A stretch of 64,000 nucleotides of DNA from Caproicibacter fermentans. GTDB lineage: Bacteria > Bacillota > Clostridia > Oscillospirales > Acutalibacteraceae. Positions 53,948-64,000 of the stretch are shown here, piece by piece. Position numbers and translations under genes: made by a program. The stretch is taken from the NCBI RefSeq assembly GCF_009746625.1, contig NZ_VWXL01000052.1:1-64000 (forward strand), written 5' to 3'. Under the pieces are notes generated by a model. That model searched no databases. It was not told the origin of the DNA and saw nothing but the letters and a program-made list of their open reading frames with translations. Positions within the stretch are counted from its first letter, which is position 1. The number at the start of each line of letters is the position of its first letter.

Positions 53948-55261
53948 ATGGAACCGTTCACCGAGGTCTGGAACCTCGTCTGCGAGTACTGTAAAAGTAA
54001 AATCACGGAAATCGCATTTTCCACCTGGATCAGCAGAATTGAACCCGTCACACTCGATTTCACCGACGGAGTCGCGGTTCTGCGGGTGCCGAACGAGCTG
54101 CACCGCCAAACGATCCTTCATTATTATAACGCAATTCTGGAAGAGGCATTCCGGCAGATTTTCAGCCGGGAAATCCAGATCCGCGTCTGCGTCCCCGGAG
54201 AACTGGAAACAGACGCGAAAAAAGAGGAATCGGCGGAAAACAGCGACAACTATGAATTCACCTTCGACACCTACATCGTCGGGTCGTCGAATAAATTCGC
54301 GCACGCGGCCTCCATGGCGGTTGCAAGCAAGCCGGCCAGCCTTTACAATCCCCTGTTCATTTACGGAAATTCCGGCCTTGGAAAAACACATCTGCTTTAC
54401 GCCATCCGCAACGAGATCGGGAACACAGATCCTTCGATGAAAATCGTGTACATCAAGGGCGACGAATTCACCAACGAGCTGATCGAGGCGATCCGCCGGG
54501 GAACCACGGGAGAATTCCACCAGCGGTACCGAAAAGCGGACGTGCTCCTGGTCGACGATATCCAGTTCATCGCCGGCAAGGATTCCACACAGGAGGAATT
54601 TTTCCATACCTTTAATACGCTTTACGAAGCGAAAAAACAGATCGTCCTGACTTCCGACCGGCCGCCGAAAGATATCGCGACGCTGGAGGAACGTCTTCTG
54701 ACGCGGTTCGAATGGGGCCTGACCGCGGACATTCAGCCGCCTGATTTTGAAACGCGGATCGCTATTATAAAAAGGAAAGCGGAGCTGCTCAAAATCAACC
54801 TGCCGGACAACGTGGTCGAATACATCGCAAACCGTCTGAAAAACAATATCCGCCAGCTGGAGGGCGCCGTCAAGAAAATGAAGGCCTACTCGCTGCTGAG
54901 CGGAGAAACCATGAACATCCAGACCGCGCAGGCGGCGATCAGCGACATCATCAACAACGACCAGCCCACTCCGTTTACCGTAGAAAAGATTATCGACGAA
55001 GTCGCCCGCACCTTTGGGACAACCGTCGACGATATCCGGTCCGCCAAACGCAGCGCGAATATCTCCGGCGCAAGGCAGATGGCGATGTACGTCGTCAGGG
55101 AAATCACGCAGATGCCGATGACCTCCATCGGAAAAGAATTCGGGGGCCGCGACCACTCGACCGTCGTCTACGCGATTCAGCAGGTCGAAAAAAACATCGC
55201 GCGGGATTCCAAAACAAAAGCGACCGTGGAAGACATCATCAAAAACATCCGGGACCGCTGA
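53948..55261 (+). CDS. dnaA: Chromosomal replication initiator DnaA
   Basis: 437-residue initiator that binds DnaA boxes and melts the origin. N-terminal MEPFTEVWNLVCEYCKSKIT domain I; AAA+ domain with Walker A GNSGLGKTHLLYAI and Walker B VLLVDDIQFIAGKD, and NLEERLLTRFEWGL-type sensor region; domain IV with GRDHSTVVYAIQQVEK. I start at ATG 53948 by family alignment; ATG 53924 and 53930 are in frame and would add eight or six residues, and none of the three has a strong ribosome site. Confidence 0.95.
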   Translation: MEPFTEVWNLVCEYCKSKITEIAFSTWISRIEPVTLDFTDGVAVLRVPNELHRQTILHYYNAILEEAFRQIFSREIQIRVCVPGELETDAKKEESAENSDNYEFTFDTYIVGSSNKFAHAASMAVASKPASLYNPLFIYGNSGLGKTHLLYAIRNEIGNTDPSMKIVYIKGDEFTNELIEAIRRGTTGEFHQRYRKADVLLVDDIQFIAGKDSTQEEFFHTFNTLYEAKKQIVLTSDRPPKDIATLEERLLTRFEWGLTADIQPPDFETRIAIIKRKAELLKINLPDNVVEYIANRLKNNIRQLEGAVKKMKAYSLLSGETMNIQTAQAAISDIINNDQPTPFTVEKIIDEVARTFGTTVDDIRSAKRSANISGARQMAMYVVREITQMPMTSIGKEFGGRDHSTVVYAIQQVEKNIARDSKTKATVEDIIKNIRDR

Positions 55262-55567
55262 CGGTGCAAAACCGATTCAACATTCCACAAACCCTGTTGA
55301 ATCTTTTTAAATCCCGGTTTTGATTTTCCCCGAAATTTTAAACTTCTTTTCAACATTTCCCACAGAGTTTTCAACAACATGTTAAATACTAAAAAAAAAT
55401 ACAGGATGTTAACATTTTTCCAACAGCGCGATCCGGAAAAAAAACACACCAAAAACCCAGCGGACAAGCAGATTTTTCTATAGTTTCAACTTTTCGGCAC
55501 ATACTACTCCTGTTACTGAAAAAATCCATTTCTATCCATTCATATTTAGGAAATGAGCGGTGAGGTC
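55262..55567. other. dnaA-dnaN spacer, probable oriC core
   Basis: 306 bases, AT-rich, holding TTTTCAACA at 55347-55355 and 55368-55376, TTTCCCACA at 55356-55364 between them, CATTCCACA near 55281 and TTTTCCAACA near 55416. These are one or two changes from the DnaA box. A run of nine A residues (about 55391) adds an unwinding-prone block. Confidence 0.6.
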
Positions 55568-56677
55568 ATGAAAATAACCTGTGATAAGCAAAAGCTGAAC
55601 GAAGCCGTGTTGAATATCCAGCGCGCAGTCTCCACCAAATCCTCGGTTCCAGCGCTCGAAGGAATTCTGATCCGCGCCGACGAAGGAACCGTTCTGCTCT
55701 GCGGTTACGACCTGGAACTCGGCATCACCACCATCCTGGACTGCAGAGTCGAGGAAAAGGGAAGCGTGGTTCTCAGCGCAAAATTGTTCGGAGAGATCGT
55801 TCGCCGCCTGCCGGCGGCAACCGTCACCGTCAGCTCGGACGAAAAACAGATGACAACCATCCAGAGCGGCGAAGCCGAATATTCCATTGTTGGAATCCCC
55901 GCGCAGGAATACCCGGAGCTGCCCGCCGTCGGCGGCGAATCCTCCCTGAAGATTCCGAGCGGAATCCTGCGCAGCATGATCCGGCAAACGCTGTTCGCCG
56001 TCGCGGACACCGACGCAAAGCCGATTCACACCGGAACTTTATTCGAACTGGAACCGGACTGCCTGCGCCTTGTTTCCGTCGACGGCTACCGCCTCGCCAT
56101 CCGCGAAGAACCGATCGGCTGCGAGCTGGAAACCAGCTTCGTCGTACCCGGAAAAACCCTCGCCGAAGTTTTAAAGCTGCTGGGCGACGACGACACCAAA
56201 GTGGAACTGCAGATCGGCAGGCGCCACATTTTATTCAGCATCGACAATTACACCGTGATTTCCCGGCTGCTCGAGGGCGAATTTCTCGACTACCGCGCCG
56301 CGGTCCCGAACGACTGCACCACCGAACTCAAAGTTTCGACCCAAAGCTTTATCGGCAGCGTCGAGCGCGTTTCCCTTCTGATCACCGACCGGTTAAAAAG
56401 CCCGGTGCGCTGCGTTTTCGGAGACGGCGAAATCAAAGTTTCCTGCTCGACGGCAATCGGCCGCGCGAGCGATAAGCTGGAGGCCCGCATCACCGGCAAC
56501 GCGCTGGAAATGGGCTTTAACAACCGTTTTCTGCTCGACGCGCTGCGCAACACGGAATGCGACGAGGTCCGCGTTCAGCTGAACGGGCCGCTCAGTCCCA
56601 TGCGCGTGCTTCCGTGCGAAGGAAAGGCCTTTTTGTTTCTGGTGCTGCCGGTCCGGCTGAAAAGCTCCGGCGAATGA
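55568..56677 (+). CDS. dnaN: DNA polymerase III beta subunit (sliding clamp)
   Basis: 369-residue clamp of three similar domains: MKITCDKQKLNEAVLNIQRA, GEAEYSIVGIPAQEYPELPA and the C-terminal MRVLPCEGKAFLFLVLPVRL. I start at ATG 55568, which matches the family N-terminus; ATG 55553 is five codons upstream and in frame, and GGTGAGG lies close to the inner start. It follows dnaA as expected. Confidence 0.95.
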   Translation: MKITCDKQKLNEAVLNIQRAVSTKSSVPALEGILIRADEGTVLLCGYDLELGITTILDCRVEEKGSVVLSAKLFGEIVRRLPAATVTVSSDEKQMTTIQSGEAEYSIVGIPAQEYPELPAVGGESSLKIPSGILRSMIRQTLFAVADTDAKPIHTGTLFELEPDCLRLVSVDGYRLAIREEPIGCELETSFVVPGKTLAEVLKLLGDDDTKVELQIGRRHILFSIDNYTVISRLLEGEFLDYRAAVPNDCTTELKVSTQSFIGSVERVSLLITDRLKSPVRCVFGDGEIKVSCSTAIGRASDKLEARITGNALEMGFNNRFLLDALRNTECDEVRVQLNGPLSPMRVLPCEGKAFLFLVLPVRLKSSGE

Positions 56678-56688
56678 GGGATGAACCG

Positions 56689-56907
56689 ATGAAAGAAGAA
56701 AAGATATCGATCGACACGGAATTTATCCGCTTGGACTCTCTTTTAAAGCTGGCCGGAGCGTTTGAAACCGGCGGTCAGGCAAAAATCGCCATTCAGGACG
56801 GCAACGTACGGGTCAACGGCGAAATCTGCACCATGCGCGGGAAAAAAATGAGACCGGGCGACCGCGCCCAGACCGGCGGGTCCGTTTACGAGGTGTGCTC
56901 CAGTTGA
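56689..56907 (+). CDS. S4-domain RNA-binding protein (YaaA/RlbA)
   Basis: 72-residue S4-like protein found between dnaN and recF in Firmicutes. The S4 fold shows as FIRLDSLLKLAGAFETGGQA and GNVRVNGEICTMRGKKMRPG. GAGGG precedes ATG 56689 by nine bases. Its stop overlaps the recF TTG start. It probably aids 50S subunit assembly or recF translation; the function is inferred. Confidence 0.9.
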   Translation: MKEEKISIDTEFIRLDSLLKLAGAFETGGQAKIAIQDGNVRVNGEICTMRGKKMRPGDRAQTGGSVYEVCSS

Positions 56908-57980
56908 ACGTGCGGCGCCTTTCCTGGAATCACTTCCGCAATCTGCGCGCCGGTGAATTTGAACCGTGCGCCGGAGTCAATGTCATTTACGGACAGAACG
57001 CCCAGGGAAAAACCAATCTTCTGGAGGCGATGTGGCTTTTCACGGGGGAACGGTCGTTCCGCGGTGCAAAAGACGCGGAGCTGGTTCTTCAGGGGGAAAC
57101 GGCGGCCGCTCTCCGCATGGATTTCTGGAGCGAAGGCCGCGGCCAGACCGCGAAAATCACGGTTGCGGAGGGAAGGCGGACGGCGGAGCTCAACGGGATT
57201 CCGAAAGGCGCCTGTTCCGCCCTGACCGGAAAATTCTGCGCGGTGGTTTTTTCGCCGGAGCATCTGTCCCTGGTCCGAGGGGGGCCTTCCCTGCGCAGAG
57301 AATTTGTCGACTCTGCCCTATGCCAGATGAAGCCCGGCTACGCGTCGCTCCTGTCCGGCTACAACCGCACGCTTTTCCAGCGCAACGCGCTGTTAAAGGA
57401 TATTCCGCGCCACGCGGAGCTGATGGATACGCTTGAAATCTGGGATGAACGGCTCAGCCAGTTCGGCGAACGGGTGATCCGTCAGAGGACGGCGTACCTG
57501 AAAGCGCTCAGCGAGCCTGCGGCCGGTTTCTACGCCGGAATCAGCTCCAACCGGGAAACTCTTTCCTTCGTTTACCGAAAAAGCGCGGAAGACCTTCGCC
57601 GCGCGCTCGCCGAGGAAAGGCGGGAAGACGTTTTAAGCGGGCATACCGGCGCGGGACCTCACCGGGACGACGTTGATATCTTCGTCAGCGGACTGAACGC
57701 GCGGGCTTACGCCTCCCAGGGACAGAAGCGCAGCGTCGTACTCGCCCTGAAACTGGCGGAAGCGGAGCTGCTCAGCCGGATGACCGGCGAAAAGCCCGTT
57801 GTTTTTCTCGACGACGTGATGAGCGAGCTTGACGCCCGAAGACAGGATTACCTTTTGAACCATCTGACGGAGTTTCAGGTTTTTCTCTCCTGCTGCGAAC
57901 CGGGCGCGGCCCGGCAGATGAAAAGCGGCGCCCTGTTCCGGATGGAAGACGGAGCGCTCTCCGCTGTGCCGCCGGCGTAA
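56904..57980 (+). CDS. recF: DNA replication and repair protein RecF
   Basis: 358-residue SMC-like ATPase that loads RecA at gaps. Walker A IYGQNAQGKTNLLEAMWLF, signature YASQGQKRSVVLALKLAEAE, Walker B KPVVFLDDVMSELD. TTG 56904 with GAGGTG eight bases upstream gives the family-like start MNVRRLSWNHFRNLR; GTG 56895 is the alternative. A GC-rich terminator follows at 57984-58015. Confidence 0.94.
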   Translation: MNVRRLSWNHFRNLRAGEFEPCAGVNVIYGQNAQGKTNLLEAMWLFTGERSFRGAKDAELVLQGETAAALRMDFWSEGRGQTAKITVAEGRRTAELNGIPKGACSALTGKFCAVVFSPEHLSLVRGGPSLRREFVDSALCQMKPGYASLLSGYNRTLFQRNALLKDIPRHAELMDTLEIWDERLSQFGERVIRQRTAYLKALSEPAAGFYAGISSNRETLSFVYRKSAEDLRRALAEERREDVLSGHTGAGPHRDDVDIFVSGLNARAYASQGQKRSVVLALKLAEAELLSRMTGEKPVVFLDDVMSELDARRQDYLLNHLTEFQVFLSCCEPGAARQMKSGALFRMEDGALSAVPPA

Positions 57981-57983
57981 CCG

Positions 57984-58015
57984 GCCGTTTCCCCGCGCGG
58001 AAACGGCGGATTTTT
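57984..58015 (+). terminator. Terminator after recF
   Basis: GCCGTTTCC (57984-57992) and GGAAACGGC (57999-58007) with a six-base loop, then GGATTTTT. Confidence 0.78.
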
Positions 58016-58047
58016 CTTCAAAAGCGCGCGGAGAAAAGGAAGAAACC

Positions 58048-58317
58048 ATGTATCTTCACCTAGGCCAGGACACCGTGGTTCTCATGAAGGACATTATCGG
58101 AATATTCGACATGGAAACGTCGACGATTTCCCAGACGACTCGCGACACCCTCGCCGCGGCGCAGAAATCCGGCTGCATCGTGAACGTTTCGATGGAGATG
58201 CCGAAATCCTTCGTCCTATGCAAAAGCGGAGAAAAAACGACGATTTACATCACGCAGATTTCATCCTCGACCCTGCTTAAGCGCGCGGGCCTGAAGAATG
58301 AAACCAACAGACTGTGA
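58048..58317 (+). CDS. remB: Extracellular matrix regulator RemB (DUF370)
   Basis: 89-residue DUF370 protein. LHLGQDTVVLMKDIIGIFDM and STISQTTRDTLAAAQKSGCI fit the family. RemA/RemB proteins form ring-like DNA-binding oligomers that control biofilm matrix and osmoprotection genes in Bacillus. The position right after recF is the same as in Bacillus. It overlaps the upstream end of the next frame but not its real start. Confidence 0.88.
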   Translation: MYLHLGQDTVVLMKDIIGIFDMETSTISQTTRDTLAAAQKSGCIVNVSMEMPKSFVLCKSGEKTTIYITQISSSTLLKRAGLKNETNRL

Positions 58318-58330
58318 CAGGGGAGTGCTT

Positions 58331-58729
58331 ATGAAAAAATTCAGAAAACCGCGCTGCCCTTTCTGCGGGAATAAAATCGGCCTTGCGAATACCTGGGCGC
58401 TGAAAACTCAGGGGGAGTATCTCTGCCCCAAATGCGGCGGGATTTCCAACATCGTGATGGACCGCCTGATTTACCTGTTCGCGTTTTTAGCCATTCTGGT
58501 CAGCGCCGTATTTTTTGCAGTGGGATTTCTTGGTTTTCTTTCTCTTGACATTTGGCTTCTTCTTCTCGTTCTGCTGCCGTTTCTGCTTTTCTACCTGATT
58601 TCCGTTTTTCTGGTCAGGCTGAAAAAACCCGCCGTCAGGAAAAGAAGAGCGCCGCCCGGCGGCCGCCCGCAGAACGGAACCAGGCGCGGCCCCGGACCGG
58701 GAACGGGCCCCGCGGCCCGCAGGCGTTGA
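58331..58729 (+). CDS. Zinc-ribbon membrane protein 1
   Basis: 132-residue protein with an N-terminal zinc ribbon CPFCGNK...YLCPKCGG (four Cys), two hydrophobic segments (LIYLFAFLAILVSAVFFAVG and IWLLLLVLLPFLLFYLISVF), and a Pro/Arg/Gly-rich tail of about 35 residues (RRAPPGGRPQNGTRRGPGPG). ATG 58331 has GGGGAG upstream. Unknown function. It pairs with the next gene, which has the same architecture. Confidence 0.7.
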   Translation: MKKFRKPRCPFCGNKIGLANTWALKTQGEYLCPKCGGISNIVMDRLIYLFAFLAILVSAVFFAVGFLGFLSLDIWLLLLVLLPFLLFYLISVFLVRLKKPAVRKRRAPPGGRPQNGTRRGPGPGTGPAARRR

Positions 58730-58745
58730 GAAAGAGGAAAACGGA

Positions 58746-59084
58746 ATGCCGAAGCTTCCCCTTTGCCCCTACTGCGGGGCTAGATTTCTCTATTCCGAGG
58801 TCAGAAGGTCACAGAACAAAAAAACGGGAACCTGCCCGCACTGCGAAAAGCCGTTCTGCGTCGGGGGCGGCGCCCGCCGGATGATTTTATACGCCGTTTC
58901 CACCCTGCTGCTGGTCGGGTTGAATTTGTCTCTTCTGAAAATTCCGTCCATGAACCTGACCTATCTTCTGGCGGCGACCGTTCTCGGGGTCGCGGCGGTC
59001 AGGCTGCTGGTTCCCTACACCGTTCGTTTTTTTCCGGAAAGACCGGCGCGCTCCGATTCCGCCGGGAACGGGAAAAATTCATAA
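58746..59084 (+). CDS. Zinc-ribbon membrane protein 2
   Basis: 112-residue protein with N-terminal zinc ribbon CPYCGARF...TCPHCEKPF and two helices, MILYAVSTLLLVGLNLSLLK and TYLLAATVLGVAAVRLLVPY. Spacing of 16 bases from zinc-ribbon protein 1 suggests co-transcription. The pair looks like a small duplicated module between remB and gyrB. Function unknown. Confidence 0.7.
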   Translation: MPKLPLCPYCGARFLYSEVRRSQNKKTGTCPHCEKPFCVGGGARRMILYAVSTLLLVGLNLSLLKIPSMNLTYLLAATVLGVAAVRLLVPYTVRFFPERPARSDSAGNGKNS

Positions 59085-59135
59085 ATTTATTCCTGCTCCG
59101 GGGCTTCCCGCCCCGTTCCCCTACACGGGTTTTGA

Positions 59136-61151
<2,016 letters not shown>

Positions 61152-61284
61152 GTTCGCAGTGAAAAAGAAAAAAGCGGAGCGCGAAAACGGCGGATGCCGC
61201 AAAATTCGATTGGTTATTTCACGGAAATCCTGTATGATAGAGGCGAAAACGCCGAAACGAAACGATCAAAGGAGTTAAAACGAG

Positions 61285-61941
61285 ATGAGCAATTCAAAAA
61301 CTGCGAATTCCAAACCTCCGGAGCAGGACGAGGCGGACTGTCCGGGTACGGGGCCCGAGGAATCGAAGCTGGTCCCGCCCGACGGCGAAGAATACGAGGA
61401 GCAGCAGACCGGCATTGAGCTTTCCTATTCCCTGAGGGAAGAGGAAATTTATGAATGCCTGAAGCGGTCGAGCTATCTGCATATGAACAGAAAAACGTCT
61501 GTTCTCGTGCTGGCCGCTCTCGCGGTGCTGGCGGTTGCCTTTCTGGCAGTGGGCATCGCTACATACCGCAGTCTGTTCTATTTTTACGCGGCGTCCTGCG
61601 CGACTTTGATCATTGTTCTGGGCGTGTTTCCGTACCAGAACAATAAGGCGAGGGCCCGCAGCAGCGCGGACGGGCATACCGTCCGGATGGCGGTTTATCC
61701 GGATCATATCCAGGTTGGCCGCGGAATCAAACGGTGGGAGATCCCGATGGACGGGACTGCGGAATTTGCTCAGATTGAAAACATGCTTGTGCTTTATGTG
61801 GCGGAAAAGGATGATCCGAAACGCAAGATCGCCCAGAAGATGGTGATTATCCCCACGCGCTGCATCAAACCCCGGAATCTGCCGGACGTTCAGGCGATGA
61901 TCGTCGCGGGAACCAAACCCAAAAAGATGCCGAAATCATAA
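61285..61941 (+). CDS. Hypothetical membrane protein between gyrB and gyrA
   Basis: 218-residue protein. An acidic, Pro/Glu-rich N-terminal segment (1-60) precedes two close helices (LVLAALAVLAVAFLAVGIAT and LFYFYAASCATLIIVLGVFP), then a soluble beta-rich domain with HTVRMAVYPDHIQVGRGIKR and MVIIPTRCIKPRNLPDVQAM, a layout reminiscent of YcxB-type proteins. It separates the gyrase genes, which are usually adjacent. Function unknown. AAGGAG precedes ATG 61285. Confidence 0.7.
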   Translation: MSNSKTANSKPPEQDEADCPGTGPEESKLVPPDGEEYEEQQTGIELSYSLREEEIYECLKRSSYLHMNRKTSVLVLAALAVLAVAFLAVGIATYRSLFYFYAASCATLIIVLGVFPYQNNKARARSSADGHTVRMAVYPDHIQVGRGIKRWEIPMDGTAEFAQIENMLVLYVAEKDDPKRKIAQKMVIIPTRCIKPRNLPDVQAMIVAGTKPKKMPKS

Positions 61942-62008
61942 CAGGCGGTGAACGCGCCGCAACGCGCGCGTGCCGGACGCAACAAAACTGCAGGAGGGTG
62001 CCCCTGAA

Positions 62009-64000
62009 ATGGACGAAATAGAAGAAAACAGCAGAATTATCAGCGTGGACCTTGAAAAGGAAATGAAAAAATCATTCCTCGATTACTCCATGTCCGTCAT
62101 TGTTTCGCGCGCGCTGCCGGATGTGCGCGACGGACTCAAGCCGGTCCACAGAAGAATTCTTTACACCATGTTTCAAAACGGCCTGATGCCGGACAAGGCC
62201 TACCGCAAATGCGCCGACACCGTCGGCTCCGTTCTGGGCAGCTACCATCCGCACGGCGACGCTTCGGTCTATGACGCGCTGGTGCGTCTGGCTCAGAATT
62301 TTTCCATGCGGTACATGCTGGTCGACGGTCACGGAAACTTCGGTTCCGTGGACGGGGACCCGCCGGCCGCCTACCGTTACACGGAAGCGCGCATGAGCAA
62401 GATCGCGCTTGAAATGCTGCAGGATATCGACAAGGAAACCGTCGATTTCCAGCCGAACTACGACGACCGTCTGAAAGAGCCGGTCGTTCTGCCAAGCCAT
62501 TTTCCGAACCTTCTGGTCAACGGCTCGACGGGCATCGCCGTCGGTATGGCGACCAATATTCCGCCGCATAATATGCGTGAGGTCATCGACGGCGTCTGCA
62601 CCCTGATCGACAACCGCGACGCCACTCTGGAGGACCTGATGCAGAGCATTCAGGGCCCGGATTTCCCGACCGGCGGCATCATCATGGGCCGCAGCGGAAT
62701 CCGCGCGGCCTACGGCACGGGGCGCGGCAGGGTCATCGTCCGCGCCCGCGCGGAAATTGAAGAAGAAAAGAACGGGCGGTTCAACATCATCGTGACGGAA
62801 CTCCCCTATCAGGTCAATAAGGCGCGGCTGATCGAATCGATCGCGGATCTGGTCAAGGAAAAGCGGATCGAGGGCATTTCCAATATCGAAGACCACTCCG
62901 ACCGCGAGGGGATGCACATCGTCATCAACGTCAAGCGCGACGCTTCCCCGCAGATCGTATTAAACCAGCTGTACACCTACACGCAGATGCAGACGACGTT
63001 CGGCGTGAACATGCTCGCCATCGTCAACGGCGAACCGAAAACACTGACGCTGCGCGAAATTCTGCTGGAATACCTGAAATTTCAGGAGGACGTTGTCCGC
63101 CGCCGCACGGAGTACGACCTGAAAAAGGCGCGGGAGCGCGCCCATATTCTGGAAGGGCTGAAAATCGCGGTCGACAATATCGACGAGGTGGTCCGCATCA
63201 TCCGTTCCTCAAAATCCATTCCGGAGGCCCGTTCCCGCCTGAGCGAACGCTTTGGTCTGGACGAAGTGCAGACGCAGGCCATTGTGCAGATGCCGCTCGG
63301 CCGCCTGACCGGTCTGGAACGCCAGAAGCTGGAGGACGAGCTTGCCGCGCTGATGGTCAAAATCGCGGATTACGAGGATATTTTGGCGCATGAGGAGCGC
63401 GTGCTCGCCATCATCAGGGCGGAGGCCGTCGCCGTGCGCGACAAATTCGGCGACGAACGCCGCACGGAAATCGCCGCCGTTACCGGAGAGGTCGATATTG
63501 AAGACCTGATTCCGGTGGAAGAATGCATGCTGACCATGACCAGTTTCGGTTACGTCAAACGCCAGAAAACGGATACGTACCGCACGCAGCGGCGCGGCGG
63601 CCGCGGCGTAAGCGGCATGACTCGGCGCGAGGAGGATGTCGCGACCGACATGTTTGTCATTGGCTCGCACGATTATGTCATGTTCTTTACAAACCTGGGC
63701 CGCGTCTACCGCCTGAAATGCTACGAGATTCCGGAGGGCGCGCGTACGTCCAAGGGAATCAATATCGCGAACCTGCTGCCGATCGCGCAGGAGGAAAAGG
63801 TCACCTCCATGATCCGCGTGCCGGAATTCGACGAGGAAAGCTATCTTGTCATGGTGACGAAAAACGGCATCGTCAAGCGCACGGCACTCTCCGCCTACGA
63901 CACCGCGCGCAAGGGCGGCGTCATCGCGATCGATCTGGACGAAGGCGACGAGCTTTCGTGGGTGCGCATGACAAGCGGGAAGGACGACCTTCTGGTCGCG
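62009..64000 (+). CDS. gyrA: DNA gyrase subunit A (partial)
   Basis: The first 664 codons are in the window; the gene continues past the right edge. AGGAGGG precedes ATG 62009. SFLDYSMSVIVSRALPDVRD is the start of the breakage-reunion domain; the active-site Tyr is residue 124 in AAYRYTEARM. The quinolone region reads HPHGDASVYDALV, with Ala85 at the position of Ser83 of E. coli GyrA and Asp89 equivalent to Asp87. The C-terminal beta-pinwheel begins near the edge (VEECMLTMTSFGYVKRQ). Confidence 0.97.
   Translation, partial: MDEIEENSRIISVDLEKEMKKSFLDYSMSVIVSRALPDVRDGLKPVHRRILYTMFQNGLMPDKAYRKCADTVGSVLGSYHPHGDASVYDALVRLAQNFSMRYMLVDGHGNFGSVDGDPPAAYRYTEARMSKIALEMLQDIDKETVDFQPNYDDRLKEPVVLPSHFPNLLVNGSTGIAVGMATNIPPHNMREVIDGVCTLIDNRDATLEDLMQSIQGPDFPTGGIIMGRSGIRAAYGTGRGRVIVRARAEIEEEKNGRFNIIVTELPYQVNKARLIESIADLVKEKRIEGISNIEDHSDREGMHIVINVKRDASPQIVLNQLYTYTQMQTTFGVNMLAIVNGEPKTLTLREILLEYLKFQEDVVRRRTEYDLKKARERAHILEGLKIAVDNIDEVVRIIRSSKSIPEARSRLSERFGLDEVQTQAIVQMPLGRLTGLERQKLEDELAALMVKIADYEDILAHEERVLAIIRAEAVAVRDKFGDERRTEIAAVTGEVDIEDLIPVEECMLTMTSFGYVKRQKTDTYRTQRRGGRGVSGMTRREEDVATDMFVIGSHDYVMFFTNLGRVYRLKCYEIPEGARTSKGINIANLLPIAQEEKVTSMIRVPEFDEESYLVMVTKNGIVKRTALSAYDTARKGGVIAIDLDEGDELSWVRMTSGKDDLLVA

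Noticed and set aside
53825-55156. 443-codon frame opposite dnaA
   Set aside because: Shadow of dnaA; no family resemblance, while the plus strand has full DnaA domains.

Overview
The window looks like the replication-origin end of a Clostridia (Firmicutes) chromosome, probably in the Oscillospiraceae/Ruminococcaceae area. The grounds are the rpmH-dnaA-dnaN-recF-remB-gyrB-gyrA order, a SleB-type spore cortex hydrolase, TTG/GTG starts behind strong GGAGG sites, and a preQ1-I riboswitch. The genus is not certain.

Bases 1-2.4 kb hold the 5' end of a 16S rRNA gene (minus strand) with its promoter, a divergent SleB-family hydrolase and a GNAT acetyltransferase. From 2.6 to 7.7 kb come a MATE exporter, a nucleoside phosphorylase and then the clearest functional unit of the accessory part. 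That unit is a preQ1-I riboswitch with a complete terminator/antiterminator, followed by three overlapping genes that match the queuosine/queuine salvage set: nucleoside hydrolase QueK, ECF S-component QrtT-like, and radical-SAM lyase QueL.

From 7.7 to 27 kb the DNA is a carbohydrate-use region mixed with genetic debris. It has fragments of an M20 peptidase, an acetyltransferase, an IS transposase and a LacI regulator, then a sugar ABC transporter (binding protein plus two permeases). A nucleotide-sugar reductase-like gene follows, bracketed by two group II intron 3' ends. Next is a minus-strand galactoside locus: GH36 alpha-galactosidase, GH35 beta-galactosidase, a second ABC transporter and a YesM/YesN-type two-component pair. 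That pair is broken twice: the kinase is frameshifted before its last ATP-binding box and the regulator has lost its receiver domain at a junction with a glycosyltransferase fragment. Remnants and two intact genes of a surface-polysaccharide cluster (GT4 transferase, EpsG-like polymerase) follow.

From 27.7 to 35.4 kb lies a compact set of envelope and secreted genes: ECF-like sigma factor, DUF4367-type anti-sigma factor, a small secreted protein, three related lipoproteins (one truncated), a C39-like cysteine peptidase, a BspA-like leucine-rich-repeat lipoprotein, and two copies of a 54-residue two-helix membrane protein, one of them broken by a single-base deletion. I do not recognise this set as a named system.

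From 35.6 to 40.5 kb are a cysteine-rich V4R-like protein, membrane proteins, a CDP-alcohol phosphatidyltransferase, a GNAT acetyltransferase, a methyltransferase and a Met-Glu-Val tRNA operon.

From 40.5 kb to the end is the conserved origin region. On the minus strand: acyl-ACP thioesterase, serS, parB, parA, noc, rsmG, mnmG, mnmE, jag, yidC, yidD, rnpA, rpmH. On the plus strand: dnaA, dnaN, S4-domain protein, recF, remB, two zinc-ribbon membrane proteins, gyrB, an unknown membrane protein, and gyrA (cut by the window end). Two identical parS-like sites, clusters of TTTTCAACA repeats and a truncated pyrophosphatase gene are the unusual points here.
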